A DNA stretch of 38,705 bases, from contig JANMNE010000286.1 of assembly GCA_031373785.1 (NCBI GenBank), positions 1 to 38,705 of the forward strand, given 5' to 3'. Below are positions 31,326 to 38,705 of this stretch, one piece after another (within the stretch, counting starts at the first letter, position 1; each line of letters starts with the position of its first letter). Under the pieces are notes generated by a model. That model saw only the letters and a program-made list of their open reading frames with translations, was not told where the DNA came from and did not search any database. The DNA comes from JAENVT01 sp031373785 (lineage in GTDB: Bacteria; Actinomycetota; Acidimicrobiia; Acidimicrobiales; Ilumatobacteraceae). A program made the position numbers and the translations under genes.

Positions 31326-32323
31326 CGAGCGGCCTCGGTCGTGGACGTCGCCAGTGGCAGCACCGAGCAGGCGACCAGCGACTCGTTGACGCGCTGCAGG
31401 ATCGGCTCCATCTGGGTGCACGACTCGACGGCGTACAGGCACCGCGGCGCGAACGAACATCCGGCCGGCTCCTCGTAGAGCCGCGGCGGGACGCCGCCGA
31501 TCGGCGTGAGCTCGGTGTCGGGTCGATCGAGGCGTGGCAGCGACGCCAGCAAGCCGGCGGTGTACGGGTGCTGCGGTCGGTGGAAGATGTCGACGACCGG
31601 CCCCGATTCGGCGATGCGACCGGCGTACATCACATGCACGGTGTCGGCGAGACCGGCGACCACGCCGAGGTCGTGGGTGATCAAGACGATCGCCAGGTCA
31701 CGCGACTGGCGGAGAGATCGCAGCAGATCGAGGATCTGCGCTTGCACGGTGACATCGAGCGCCGTGGTCGGTTCGTCGGCGATCAAGATGTCGGGATCGT
31801 TGGCCAGGGCCATCGCGATCATGACGCGCTGGCGCATACCGCCGGACAGCTCGTGGGGATACGACCGGGAGCGTCGTTCCGCGTCGGGGAACGAGACCAT
31901 CTCCAGCAGCTCGACGGCCTTCGCCTCGGCCTGGCGTGGGCTGACATGTTGATGGGTGATGACCGCCTCGGCGATCTGCCGGCGGATCTCGAGGACCGGA
32001 TTGAGCGATGTCATCGGGTCCTGGAAGATCATGCCGATCCTCCCGCCGCGCACCCCGCGCAGCACCGACGGCGCAGCGCGGAGCAGCTCGACGCCGTCCA
32101 GTCGAACCGAACCTGCTGCCGCAGCGTTGACCTCGAGCAGACCGAGGGCAGCCAGCATCGATGCGCTCTTGCCCGAACCCGACTCGCCGACGACCGCGGC
32201 GACCTCGCCGCGGTGCACCGTGAGGTCGAGCCCGCGCACGGCATGTACCTGCCCACCGCGCACAGCGAACCGCACATGCAGGTCGCGGATCTCGAGCAGG
32301 GGTGTGGTGGAAGGCTGGCTCAT
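31322..32323 (-). CDS. dppD: Peptide-type ABC transporter ATP-binding protein (DppD/OppD)
   Basis: A 333-residue ABC ATPase. Walker A GESGSGKS (46-53), Q-loop MIFQDPMTSLNPVLEI, signature LSGGMRQRVMIAMAL, Walker B ILIADEPTTALDVT, switch VLITHDLGVVAGLAD. The C-terminal extension has HPYTAGLLASLPRLD and CSFAPRCLYAVESC. It forms a heterodimer with DppF. It overlaps the dppC stop by 4 nt and dppF by 4 nt, so the operon is tightly coupled. Confidence 0.92.
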   Translation of the reverse strand: MSQPSTTPLLEIRDLHVRFAVRGGQVHAVRGLDLTVHRGEVAAVVGESGSGKSASMLAALGLLEVNAAAAGSVRLDGVELLRAAPSVLRGVRGGRIGMIFQDPMTSLNPVLEIRRQIAEAVITHQHVSPRQAEAKAVELLEMVSFPDAERRSRSYPHELSGGMRQRVMIAMALANDPDILIADEPTTALDVTVQAQILDLLRSLRQSRDLAIVLITHDLGVVAGLADTVHVMYAGRIAESGPVVDIFHRPQHPYTAGLLASLPRLDRPDTELTPIGGVPPRLYEEPAGCSFAPRCLYAVESCTQMEPILQRVNESLVACSVLPLATSTTEAAR

Positions 32324-33192
32324 CGTTTGGCCCTCACGTCGAGGGCGTCGCGCAGGCCGTCACCGAGGAAGTTGAACGCCATCGCCACCGTCAAGATGGC
32401 GACACCGGGGGCAACGGCGATCCACCACTGGTAGAAGAACTGAGCCCCTTCGGTGATCATTGCGCCCCACTCCGGCGAGGGCGGTTTGGCGCCGAGACCG
32501 AGGAAGCTGAGCGTCGCGGTGAGGATCACGACCTGACCGAGGTCGAGCGTCGCGTTGATCAACGCCGGTGTGAACGACATCGGCAGCACGTGCTTGCGCA
32601 GGATTCGCCAACGCGTCGCACCGATCGACACCGCGGCTTGGATGTGATCGCGGTGCTTGACGGCCTGCACCTGGCCGCGGATGAGCCTGGCGTAGATCGG
32701 CCACCACACGATCACCATCGCGAAGAACGCGTTGCGCAGGCCCGAACCCAGCGCGGCCGCGACCGCCATTGCCAGGAAGATCGGCGGGAAGGCCAACGTG
32801 ATGTCGACCAGGCGCATGACCACGCTGTCGACGCGACCACCGATGAACCCGGCGGCCGCACCCAACGTGGTGCCGATCGTGACCGCCGACACGATCACGG
32901 CGAGCGAGACCGGCAGGGTCTGGCGTGCGCCGTAGAGGGTGCGCGTGAACACATCACGGCTGAGCGCATCGGTGCCGAGTAGGTGGTGCCAACTGGGGCC
33001 TTGCAGTCGTTTGCCCACGGCCTCCAGCGGTGCGTACGGCGCCCACCACTGGACCGTGAACAGCACGATGAACCAGAACCCGGCAACGATCAGCCCGCCG
33101 ATGACCGTGGCCCGCTTCCACGGCGACGCGGTGCCGCTGGACCGTGGCAACACGTCGAGGTTGAGCCGCGGTTCCGTCGACAGCAGACTCAT
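32320..33192 (-). CDS. dppC: Peptide-type ABC transporter permease (DppC/OppC)
   Basis: A 290-residue inner-membrane permease. One helix near residues 28-50 (VIGGLIVAGFWFIVLFTV), a periplasmic loop with the family motif HLLGTDALSRDVFTRTLYGAR, then five helices. The EAA cytoplasmic loop is AAVSIGATRWRILRKHVLP, which docks onto the ATPases. Starts with ATG 33192 and overlaps the dppB end by 4 nt. It forms the pore with DppB. Confidence 0.92.
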   Translation of the reverse strand: MSLLSTEPRLNLDVLPRSSGTASPWKRATVIGGLIVAGFWFIVLFTVQWWAPYAPLEAVGKRLQGPSWHHLLGTDALSRDVFTRTLYGARQTLPVSLAVIVSAVTIGTTLGAAAGFIGGRVDSVVMRLVDITLAFPPIFLAMAVAAALGSGLRNAFFAMVIVWWPIYARLIRGQVQAVKHRDHIQAAVSIGATRWRILRKHVLPMSFTPALINATLDLGQVVILTATLSFLGLGAKPPSPEWGAMITEGAQFFYQWWIAVAPGVAILTVAMAFNFLGDGLRDALDVRAKR

Positions 33193-34202
33193 GCCAACCG
33201 GATCTTCGGGTCGGCGACGGCGTAGAGCACATCGGTGGTGAGGTTGGCCAGCAGGAACGCCAACCCGGCGAACAGCGATACGCCGTTGACCGCAGGGAAG
33301 TCGAGTGTGTTGGCAGCCTGCACCGCGTACGAGCCGATGCCGTTCCATTGGAAGATGGTCTCGGTCAGCACCGAGGCCGTCAGCAACTGGGCGAACGAGA
33401 AGCCGAGGATCGTCAGCGTGGGGAGCCAGGCGTTGCGCAACACATGGCGACGGATGACCAACCGCTCGGCGAGGCCTTTGGCTCGTGCGGTGCGCACATA
33501 GTCGGAGTTGATCTCGTCGAGCATCGCCGCGCGGACGAGCCGCGACAACTGGCCCATGTAGGCCCACCCGAGCACGAAGCACGGCATCACCAACCGCCAG
33601 AGGCATTGCCGGAAGAGCGTGAAGTTGCCGTCCAGCAGCGAGTCGATCGTGTAGAAGCCGGTCACGTCGTCGGGTGGCTTGGTGCGCGGCGGCAGACGCC
33701 CGGGCCCGGGGAACCACCCGAGCCGGGCGTACAGCACGAAGAGGAACACCAAGCCGATCCAGAACACCGGCAACGACGATCCCAGCAACGAGAACCCGCG
33801 GCTGATGTGATCGGCCGGCTTGTCCTTCTTGCTGGCCGCGTAGGCGCCGAGCGCGACACCTCCGACGCCACCGATCAAGAGCGCGCCGGCGGTCAGTTCC
33901 AGCGTGGCCGGCAGCCGGTGGAGCAGGTCGTGGGTGACGGGCTGACGGGTGCGGAAAGACGTGCCGAGGTCACCCTTCAGCAGGTTCTTGATGTACACCA
34001 GGTACTGCTCGGGCAGTGACCCGTTGAGACCCCAGCGGGTCTTGGCGGCAGCCACCACCTTGGCGTTGTTGAGGCTTCGCTCGCCGACGATGGCGACCAA
34101 CGGGTTGGCCGGGATCAGCCTCGAGATGCAGAACGCGATCGTGACGATTCCGAGCAGCAGCAAGGGCATGGCCGCGAGCCGACGAAGGATGAATCGCCTC
34201 AC
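33189..34202 (-). CDS. dppB: Peptide-type ABC transporter permease (DppB/OppB)
   Basis: A 337-residue permease. It begins VRRFILRRLAAMPLLLLGIV (first helix), followed by the conserved RWGLNGSLPEQYLVYIKNLL periplasmic segment, GDLGTSFRTRQPV, and the EAA loop VRTARAKGLAERLVIRRHVL. Six membrane helices are predicted by eye. GTG 34202 is chosen because the typical N-terminus begins there; an in-frame ATG 11 codons later would cut the first helix. It lies 25 nt after dppA. An extended loop (PGRLPPRTKPPDDVTGFYTI) is usual for the family. Confidence 0.9.
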   Translation of the reverse strand: MRRFILRRLAAMPLLLLGIVTIAFCISRLIPANPLVAIVGERSLNNAKVVAAAKTRWGLNGSLPEQYLVYIKNLLKGDLGTSFRTRQPVTHDLLHRLPATLELTAGALLIGGVGGVALGAYAASKKDKPADHISRGFSLLGSSLPVFWIGLVFLFVLYARLGWFPGPGRLPPRTKPPDDVTGFYTIDSLLDGNFTLFRQCLWRLVMPCFVLGWAYMGQLSRLVRAAMLDEINSDYVRTARAKGLAERLVIRRHVLRNAWLPTLTILGFSFAQLLTASVLTETIFQWNGIGSYAVQAANTLDFPAVNGVSLFAGLAFLLANLTTDVLYAVADPKIRLA

Positions 34203-34227
34203 AGCGGAAGACTGCCAGGCTTCCTGG

Positions 34228-35961
34228 TCAGCCTGCGAGACCGAGCAAACCGAGGTCGAGGTTGCAGCATGCGCTGTAGTGCATGCCCGTGATGTCGGAT
34301 GCCGTTGCCAGCACCAGTTGCGGGTTGACGATTGGCACGATGACCGCATCGTCGATCATCTGGTTGCCGAGATCGGTGTACGCCTGCGTCCTCGCATCAC
34401 CCGACGAAGCGAGCGCCGTGGCCAGCAACTCGGACTCCTTCGGGTTGTCGAGCGGCTTGCCGGCATCGCCACCACCACCACGACCTGCCCACGATGACCC
34501 CGGGATCTCCCCGAAGTACTGGATGTACTGGCTCGGGTCGGTGTGGTCCGGCGCGAAGTACACCGCCGTGACGGGAATGCCCTTGGCGTTGATCCGATCG
34601 GCCCATTCCGGGAACTGCACCGGCGTCAGCTTGAGGTTGATGTTGACCTTGACGAGGTCCTGCTGGATCTTCTGCATCATCAGGTTGAAGTCGACGCCGT
34701 ACACATTGGCGTCGGGGTAGGTCGCGTCGAGATCGAACCCGTCGGCAAGCCCGGCGTCGCTGAGCTTCTTCTTGGCGTCGTCGAGGTTGTACGAGGGCAG
34801 CGTGAGGTCGGCGCTGCCGACGAACCCGTTGGGGATCGGCGAGGCCTGCTTCTTGCCCTTGCCGGCCACCAGTGACTCGATCGCGCTGTCGTAGTCGATC
34901 GCCTCGACGATCGCCTTGCGCACGTTGACGTCTTGCAGCTTCTCGGCACCCTCGGCGCCAGGGCTGAGGGCGATGTACACGTAGTTGTACGAGTCGACGA
35001 CCTTGGTCGTGACCTTCGAGTCGCCGTCGAGTTGGCCGACCGAGTCGAGCGAGATCTGCATGGCGATGTCGACGTCGCCGGCCTGCAACTGCTGCAGTTG
35101 CGACGAGGAGTCCTTGACCTCGGAGATGGTCACCTGTGGGAACACGGGCTTGTTGGGGCCCCAGTAGCTGTCGTTGCGGGCCAGCACCAGCGACTCGCCT
35201 TGCGTGTACGACTCCAACTTGTACGGCCCGCTGCCCGCCGAGTGGGCCAGGAACCATTCCTCGGCCTTGTCGGTGGTGTCGGCGTCAGCCCCCGCGGTTG
35301 CCCCTTGGGCCGTGGCAACATCGCTGTTGATGATCCCGAGGTAGCTGGCCGCCGCAATCGGGAGGAACGCGGAGTTCGGCGCCTCGAAGGTGGCGATCAC
35401 TGTCCCGGCGTCGGGCGTGTCGAGGCTCTTCAACCCCGTCATCAGGTAGGACGCCGAGCCCTTGACGTTGGCAAGGCGCTCCCACGAGAACTTCACGTCC
35501 TTGGCTTCGACGGCAGATCCGTCGTCGAAGGTTGCCGTCGGATCGAGCTTGAACGTGAACACGGTGTTGTCGGCGTTCGCCTCCCAGCTCGTCGCCAGCC
35601 GCGGCAGGATCTTGTTGGGATCGGCGGGATCGACGGTGATCAATGTCTCGTACACCGCGGTGTTGAAGATCTGGCAGGTGTCGCAATAGCTGCGGCTGAC
35701 GTCGAGCGAGTTGACATCCATGTCGCGGGCGATGATCAGCGGCCGGCCCTCTGCGGCCGGCGCCGACGTGTCACCGGTTGTCGCCGCCGGAGCCTCCGTG
35801 GCACCCGGCGCGGCGGTGCCGGCAGGTGCCTCGGTGCCCGCAGGTGCGGCGGTGGTCGATGACGACTTGCTGTCGCTCCCGCACGACGCGGCTGCGAGCG
35901 CCGCGATCATGCTGAGTGAGACAACCTTCGTCCACTTCCGAGCTCGAATGTGTCGATGCAA
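34228..35961 (-). CDS. dppA: ABC transporter substrate-binding lipoprotein (SBP_bac_5)
   Basis: A 577-residue extracytoplasmic solute receptor of family 5. Lipobox LAAASCGS gives a lipidated cysteine at about residue 27. A low-complexity Ala/Pro/Thr/Glu tether follows (repeats of TEAPAGT type). The mature domain has IIARDMDVNSLDVSRSYCDT, YETLITVDP, RLATSWEANADNTVFTFKL (family signature) and AKDVKFSWERL. Family 5 receptors bind peptides but also opines, nickel chelates and sugars, so the ligand is open. Near the end, HYSACCNLDLGLLGLAG is cysteine-containing and unusual. It is the first gene of the operon, with a dyad in its promoter. Confidence 0.92.
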   Translation of the reverse strand: MHRHIRARKWTKVVSLSMIAALAAASCGSDSKSSSTTAAPAGTEAPAGTAAPGATEAPAATTGDTSAPAAEGRPLIIARDMDVNSLDVSRSYCDTCQIFNTAVYETLITVDPADPNKILPRLATSWEANADNTVFTFKLDPTATFDDGSAVEAKDVKFSWERLANVKGSASYLMTGLKSLDTPDAGTVIATFEAPNSAFLPIAAASYLGIINSDVATAQGATAGADADTTDKAEEWFLAHSAGSGPYKLESYTQGESLVLARNDSYWGPNKPVFPQVTISEVKDSSSQLQQLQAGDVDIAMQISLDSVGQLDGDSKVTTKVVDSYNYVYIALSPGAEGAEKLQDVNVRKAIVEAIDYDSAIESLVAGKGKKQASPIPNGFVGSADLTLPSYNLDDAKKKLSDAGLADGFDLDATYPDANVYGVDFNLMMQKIQQDLVKVNINLKLTPVQFPEWADRINAKGIPVTAVYFAPDHTDPSQYIQYFGEIPGSSWAGRGGGGDAGKPLDNPKESELLATALASSGDARTQAYTDLGNQMIDDAVIVPIVNPQLVLATASDITGMHYSACCNLDLGLLGLAG

Positions 35962-36013
35962 CGTCGGACCCCCTGTTCAGCGCGGCGTCTGCCGCTCCCC
36001 CCAATTTCGTGGC

Positions 36014-36042
36014 AGACTAACCCGAATCTCGCTCGGGTTCAA
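36014..36042 (-). promoter_or_regulatory. dppA promoter with TetR-type operator in the spacer
   Basis: Minus-strand promoter: TTGAAC (36037-36042), a 17-bp spacer, TAGTCT (36014-36019). A perfect inverted repeat AACCCGA (36019-36025) / TCGGGTT (36033-36039) with a 7-bp centre fills the spacer. That is the classic position for a repressor that excludes RNA polymerase. The divergent tetR gene starts 36 bp away, so its product is the obvious ligand. The remaining intergenic sequence has the tetR Shine-Dalgarno site GGAGGGG. Confidence 0.7.
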
Positions 36043-36074
36043 TGCCCAGCTTCGACAATGGAGGGGAAATCAAC

Positions 36075-36716
36075 ATGCAATCGATGCTGACCCTCAACGA
36101 GCCCTCACGGACCCAACCGCGACGCTTGCCGCTGCAGGCTCGGAGCCAGCGACGCGTCGCCCACGTGCTCGACACCGCTGCCCAACTGATCGACGAGGTC
36201 GGGCCCGACGCCGTCACGACCGGCATGATCGCCAAGGCAGCGGGCGTCTCGATCGGGTGGCTGTACGACTTCTTCCCCAATCGCGAATCGATCTTCGACG
36301 CCATCGTCGCCCGCAGCCTCGACAAGGTCACGCCCATCGCCGAGGCCGTGCACAACGCCAGGCCGACCGACGATTGGCGCGAGGCGCTCGGCGGTGTCAT
36401 CGAGGCCCTGTTCGACTTCTACCAGGTGGAGCCCGGTTTTCGAGTGCTGTGGTTCTCGCGGTTCCAGAGCGCGGCGATGATCGAGGTCAACCGCGAGCAC
36501 GATCTGGCGGGCGTCGCCGGCGCGTACGAACGGCTCCGCCGCCAGGGACTCCAACTCGTCGGCGTCGACCCTGACCTCGCGCTGCACCTGGTGATCGGCG
36601 TCATCGACAAAGGACTCGATCTCGCGTTTCGCATCGACCCGCTCGGCGACCGCGAGATCGTCGCCGAAACCGTCACCGCCGTCGTGGCCTATCTCGAACG
36701 GTACGCCGTGACGTGA
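36075..36716 (+). CDS. TetR-family transcriptional regulator
   Basis: A 213-residue TetR regulator. The N-terminal helix-turn-helix spans about residues 20-65: RSQRRVAHVLDTAAQLIDEV, then VTTGMIAKAAGVSIGWLYDF and FPNRESIFDAIV. The C-terminal ligand and dimer region resembles TetR_C types with FDFYQVEPGFRVLWFSRFQS. ATG 36075 is chosen for its ribosome site GGAGGGG about 10 nt upstream; ATG 36042 would add 11 unlikely residues. Divergent from dppA and overlapping the kinase gene by 4 nt (GTGA), it probably controls both the transporter and its own operon through the dyad at 36019-36039. Confidence 0.9.
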   Translation: MQSMLTLNEPSRTQPRRLPLQARSQRRVAHVLDTAAQLIDEVGPDAVTTGMIAKAAGVSIGWLYDFFPNRESIFDAIVARSLDKVTPIAEAVHNARPTDDWREALGGVIEALFDFYQVEPGFRVLWFSRFQSAAMIEVNREHDLAGVAGAYERLRRQGLQLVGVDPDLALHLVIGVIDKGLDLAFRIDPLGDREIVAETVTAVVAYLERYAVT

Positions 36717-38239
36717 ACGCGCTGGCCATCGATCTCGGCAGCACAGCGTGCAAAGCATCGGTGATCGCACTGGATGGCGCCGTGCTCGGCTCCGGTCTCA
36801 CACGGGTGCCGACGACGTTCGGTGAAGGTGGTCTGGCCGAGCAGGACCCCGAGGTGATGTGGCTCGCGACGCTGTCAGCCTGCAAGCAGGCGCTCGCTGC
36901 CGCGGGCGCGGCCGCGGCCGCTTCCGTTCGATCGATCTGCGTCACCAGCCAGTGGTCGTCGATCGTTCCGGTCGACACTGCCGGCCGCCCCGTCGCGCCG
37001 CTGCACATGTGGTTCGACGGCCGTGGCGCGCCGTTGACGGCGGCCCTCACGGCACACGGCGACGGAGCAGCCGTCCGAGCGCGCTGGGAAGAGATCCACG
37101 GATTCGGGCCGAGCACCTCGCTGTCGCACATCTTGTGGTTCCAGCAGCACCGCGACATCCATCGCCGCACCGCGGCGTACCTCGAGCCGATGGACTACCT
37201 CAATGCGCGCTTCACCGGCCGCATCGCCGCGACGGCGAACTCGGCGATGCCGTTGGCGCTCACCGACAACCGCGTACTCGGTGCAACGACATGGTCAGCG
37301 GAGCTCATCGAGCGGGCCGGGGTCGACGCCGATCGGCTCCCGGAGCTGACGAGGTCGCTGATGGTGCTGGCAACGATCCGACCCGATGTCGCCGACGACC
37401 TCGGCGTGCACCGCGATGTCGAAGTGGTCACTGGGTCGAACGACAGCATCGCCGCCGCGTTCGGCTCGGGTGCGCTCGGGCCCGGGCAGGCAACGATCAT
37501 GGTCGGCACCACCGGCGTGCTGACCGTGCACCATCCGGTGCGGCATGTCGACAACGACAGGTACATCGTCACGATGCCCAGTTCGCTCGAGGACCGGTAC
37601 TACGTCGTCGCCGAGGCAGGCCTCGGCGGCAAGTTGGTCGAGGCTGCGCTCAACCTGGCGATGGGATGCGATCTCGCCGACGGGCCGCCCGATTCGATCT
37701 TCGACGAGGCCCTCCAACTGGCCGGCACCTCGTCTCCCGGATCGCGCGGCGTCATGTTCCTCCCATGGGTGTTCGGTGCGATGTCGCCCGCGCTCGATCG
37801 CCGGCACCGCGGAGCGTTCCTCGGCATCTCGCTCGGCACGACGCGCGCCGACATGGCTCGGGCAATGTTGGAGGGCGTCTCGTTGCAACTGCGCTGGCTC
37901 GCCGACGAGGTGGAGGGCGCGCTCGGTGTGCCCTTCGAGAAGATGCGGTTCGTCGGCGGCGCCGCACTCTCCGACGTCTGGGCAACGATCATCGCCGATG
38001 TCGTCGGCAGGCCGATCGACCAACTCGAGAACCCGCGCCATGCCAACGCCCGCGGCGCCGGGCTGATGGCGTTCATCTCGACCGGCCAGATGACCATCGA
38101 CGACCTCGCCGGGCTCGTGCCGGTGCGTGCCCGATACGAGCCCGACCCGTCGACTCGTGCACTCTGGGAGGACCGGCTCGGTGTCTTCCGTGACCTCCAC
38201 GCTGCACTCGCCGAACCAGTTTCCCGCCTCCACTCATGA
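36713..38239 (+). CDS. FGGY-family carbohydrate kinase
   Basis: A 508-residue kinase of the xylulokinase/gluconokinase/glycerol-kinase superfamily (actin-like ATPase fold). The N-domain begins MNALAIDLGSTACKASVIAL (phosphate-1 motif). VRSICVTSQWSSIVPVD follows, with MWFDGRG in the substrate region, TGSNDSIAAAFGSGAL (glycine-rich), GTTGVLTVHHPV, and the FGGY-type EGVSLQLRW and RFVGGAALSDVWATIIADV C-domain motifs. The catalytic aspartate region GSNDSIAAAFG is intact. Substrate unknown. The GTG start overlaps the TetR stop codon. The neighbouring PLP enzyme suggests that the phosphorylated product is cleaved or decarboxylated next. Confidence 0.88.
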   Translation: MNALAIDLGSTACKASVIALDGAVLGSGLTRVPTTFGEGGLAEQDPEVMWLATLSACKQALAAAGAAAAASVRSICVTSQWSSIVPVDTAGRPVAPLHMWFDGRGAPLTAALTAHGDGAAVRARWEEIHGFGPSTSLSHILWFQQHRDIHRRTAAYLEPMDYLNARFTGRIAATANSAMPLALTDNRVLGATTWSAELIERAGVDADRLPELTRSLMVLATIRPDVADDLGVHRDVEVVTGSNDSIAAAFGSGALGPGQATIMVGTTGVLTVHHPVRHVDNDRYIVTMPSSLEDRYYVVAEAGLGGKLVEAALNLAMGCDLADGPPDSIFDEALQLAGTSSPGSRGVMFLPWVFGAMSPALDRRHRGAFLGISLGTTRADMARAMLEGVSLQLRWLADEVEGALGVPFEKMRFVGGAALSDVWATIIADVVGRPIDQLENPRHANARGAGLMAFISTGQMTIDDLAGLVPVRARYEPDPSTRALWEDRLGVFRDLHAALAEPVSRLHS

Positions 38240-38258
38240 ACCCAGATCGAGGAACCCG

Positions 38259-38705
38259 ATGAGCTTCTACCCATACGCCGATCAATACCCAGTGATGCGT
38301 GGCCTCCCGTCCGAGGGGCGTGACCGCTCGGCGATCCTCAACGAGCTCCGGGAGATGGCCGATCAGGAGGACGCCAAGTGGGAGACCGGCAAGGCCTCCG
38401 GCTCGTTCTACTGCGGCGACCACGACCACTACGAGTTCATGGGCGAGGCGTACTCGATGTACAGCCACATGAACGCGATGCAGCGAGACGTCTGCCCCAG
38501 CGCGACGCGCTTCGAGGGCGAGGTCATCGCCATGGGTCTCGATCTGATGCACGCGTCGGCGGCAACCGACGGCGACCCGTGCGGCATGCTGACCAGCGGC
38601 GGCAGCGGCAGCATCCTCCACGCCATGCTGGCCTACCGCGAGCAAGCCACGAGCAACGGCATCGCTCGGGCCAACATCGTCAAGCCCGAGACGGCGCACC
38701 CGGCG
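38259..38705 (+). CDS. PLP-dependent lyase/decarboxylase (sphingosine-1-phosphate lyase-like), partial
   Basis: The first 149 codons are inside the window and the frame is open to its end. The translation shows GKASGSFYCGDHDHYEFMGE, then MNAMQRDVCPSATRFEGEVI, then DGDPCGMLTSGGSGSILHAM, and finally ANIVKPETAHPA. These match the N-terminal part of the group II PLP decarboxylase / S1P lyase-like family (GxxSGxxY, HxDxFPSxxxxE, G.MTSGGTESI, AHxA). The lysine that binds PLP lies beyond the edge. ATG 38259 is preceded by a weak CGAGGA ribosome site and lies 19 nt after the kinase stop, so they form one operon. Confidence 0.8.
   Translation, partial: MSFYPYADQYPVMRGLPSEGRDRSAILNELREMADQEDAKWETGKASGSFYCGDHDHYEFMGEAYSMYSHMNAMQRDVCPSATRFEGEVIAMGLDLMHASAATDGDPCGMLTSGGSGSILHAMLAYREQATSNGIARANIVKPETAHPA

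Noticed and set aside
1..38705. CRISPR arrays, tRNA or rRNA genes, insertion sequences
   Set aside because: No spaced direct-repeat array, cloverleaf-like sequence, rRNA motif or transposase was recognised on either strand by reading. A dedicated scan could still find a divergent tRNA.

Overview
The window is high-GC DNA from an actinomycete-type bacterium. Three kinds of evidence point that way: mycothiol-dependent (DinB/maleylpyruvate isomerase-type) proteins, a DUF222/13E12 HNH protein, DUF2630, GPP34 and DUF664; frequent GTG/TTG starts; and many start codons with a TANNNT-like -10 hexamer 5-8 nt upstream, which suggests leaderless transcripts. The mix resembles Acidimicrobiia (Ilumatobacter-like), but that is inference. 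No rRNA, tRNA, CRISPR array or complete insertion sequence was recognised.

Layout: 1-600 holds a decayed conserved reading frame, then a VIT/CCC1 metal transporter (595-1365). Next is a tight minus-strand operon (3576-1385) of ArsR regulator, SRPBCC protein, DUF899 thioredoxin-like protein, a 39-residue membrane peptide and a Mug-type uracil glycosylase, read from a leaderless promoter with two identical operators. Then come a DUF222-HNH protein, a phosphotransferase, a response-regulator fragment, an aldo/keto reductase and a second ArsR-SRPBCC pair with its own dyad. Fragments of MarR and DUF664 genes precede zwf.

The accessory centre is 10511-15575. A SIR2-domain protein is divergent from a two-gene operon encoding a large cytoplasmic subtilisin-like protease and a ComEC-like metallo-beta-lactamase-fold protein. 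The catalytic residues of all three look intact, and the unit ends inside the remnant of a patatin-like phospholipase gene. This is the best candidate for an undescribed system, probably anti-phage or abortive infection. It is followed by a GH31 glycosidase, a HAD protein, GPP34 and a P-type cation ATPase.

22.4-30.2 kb carries a mycothiol-type DinB protein, an unusual GNAT-MFS fusion, DUF2630, a CMD/AhpD-like protein, an anchored extracytoplasmic protein, a lipoprotein D,D-carboxypeptidase behind a leader mini-ORF, a HENGH metalloprotease-like protein and a secreted repeat/CAP protein. The right end is a dipeptide/oligopeptide-type ABC operon (dppABCDF order, minus strand), divergent from an operon of TetR regulator, FGGY sugar kinase and PLP-dependent lyase/decarboxylase (cut by the window end). 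A perfect dyad sits in the -35/-10 spacer of the transporter promoter, so the TetR protein probably controls uptake together with a kinase-lyase catabolic route.
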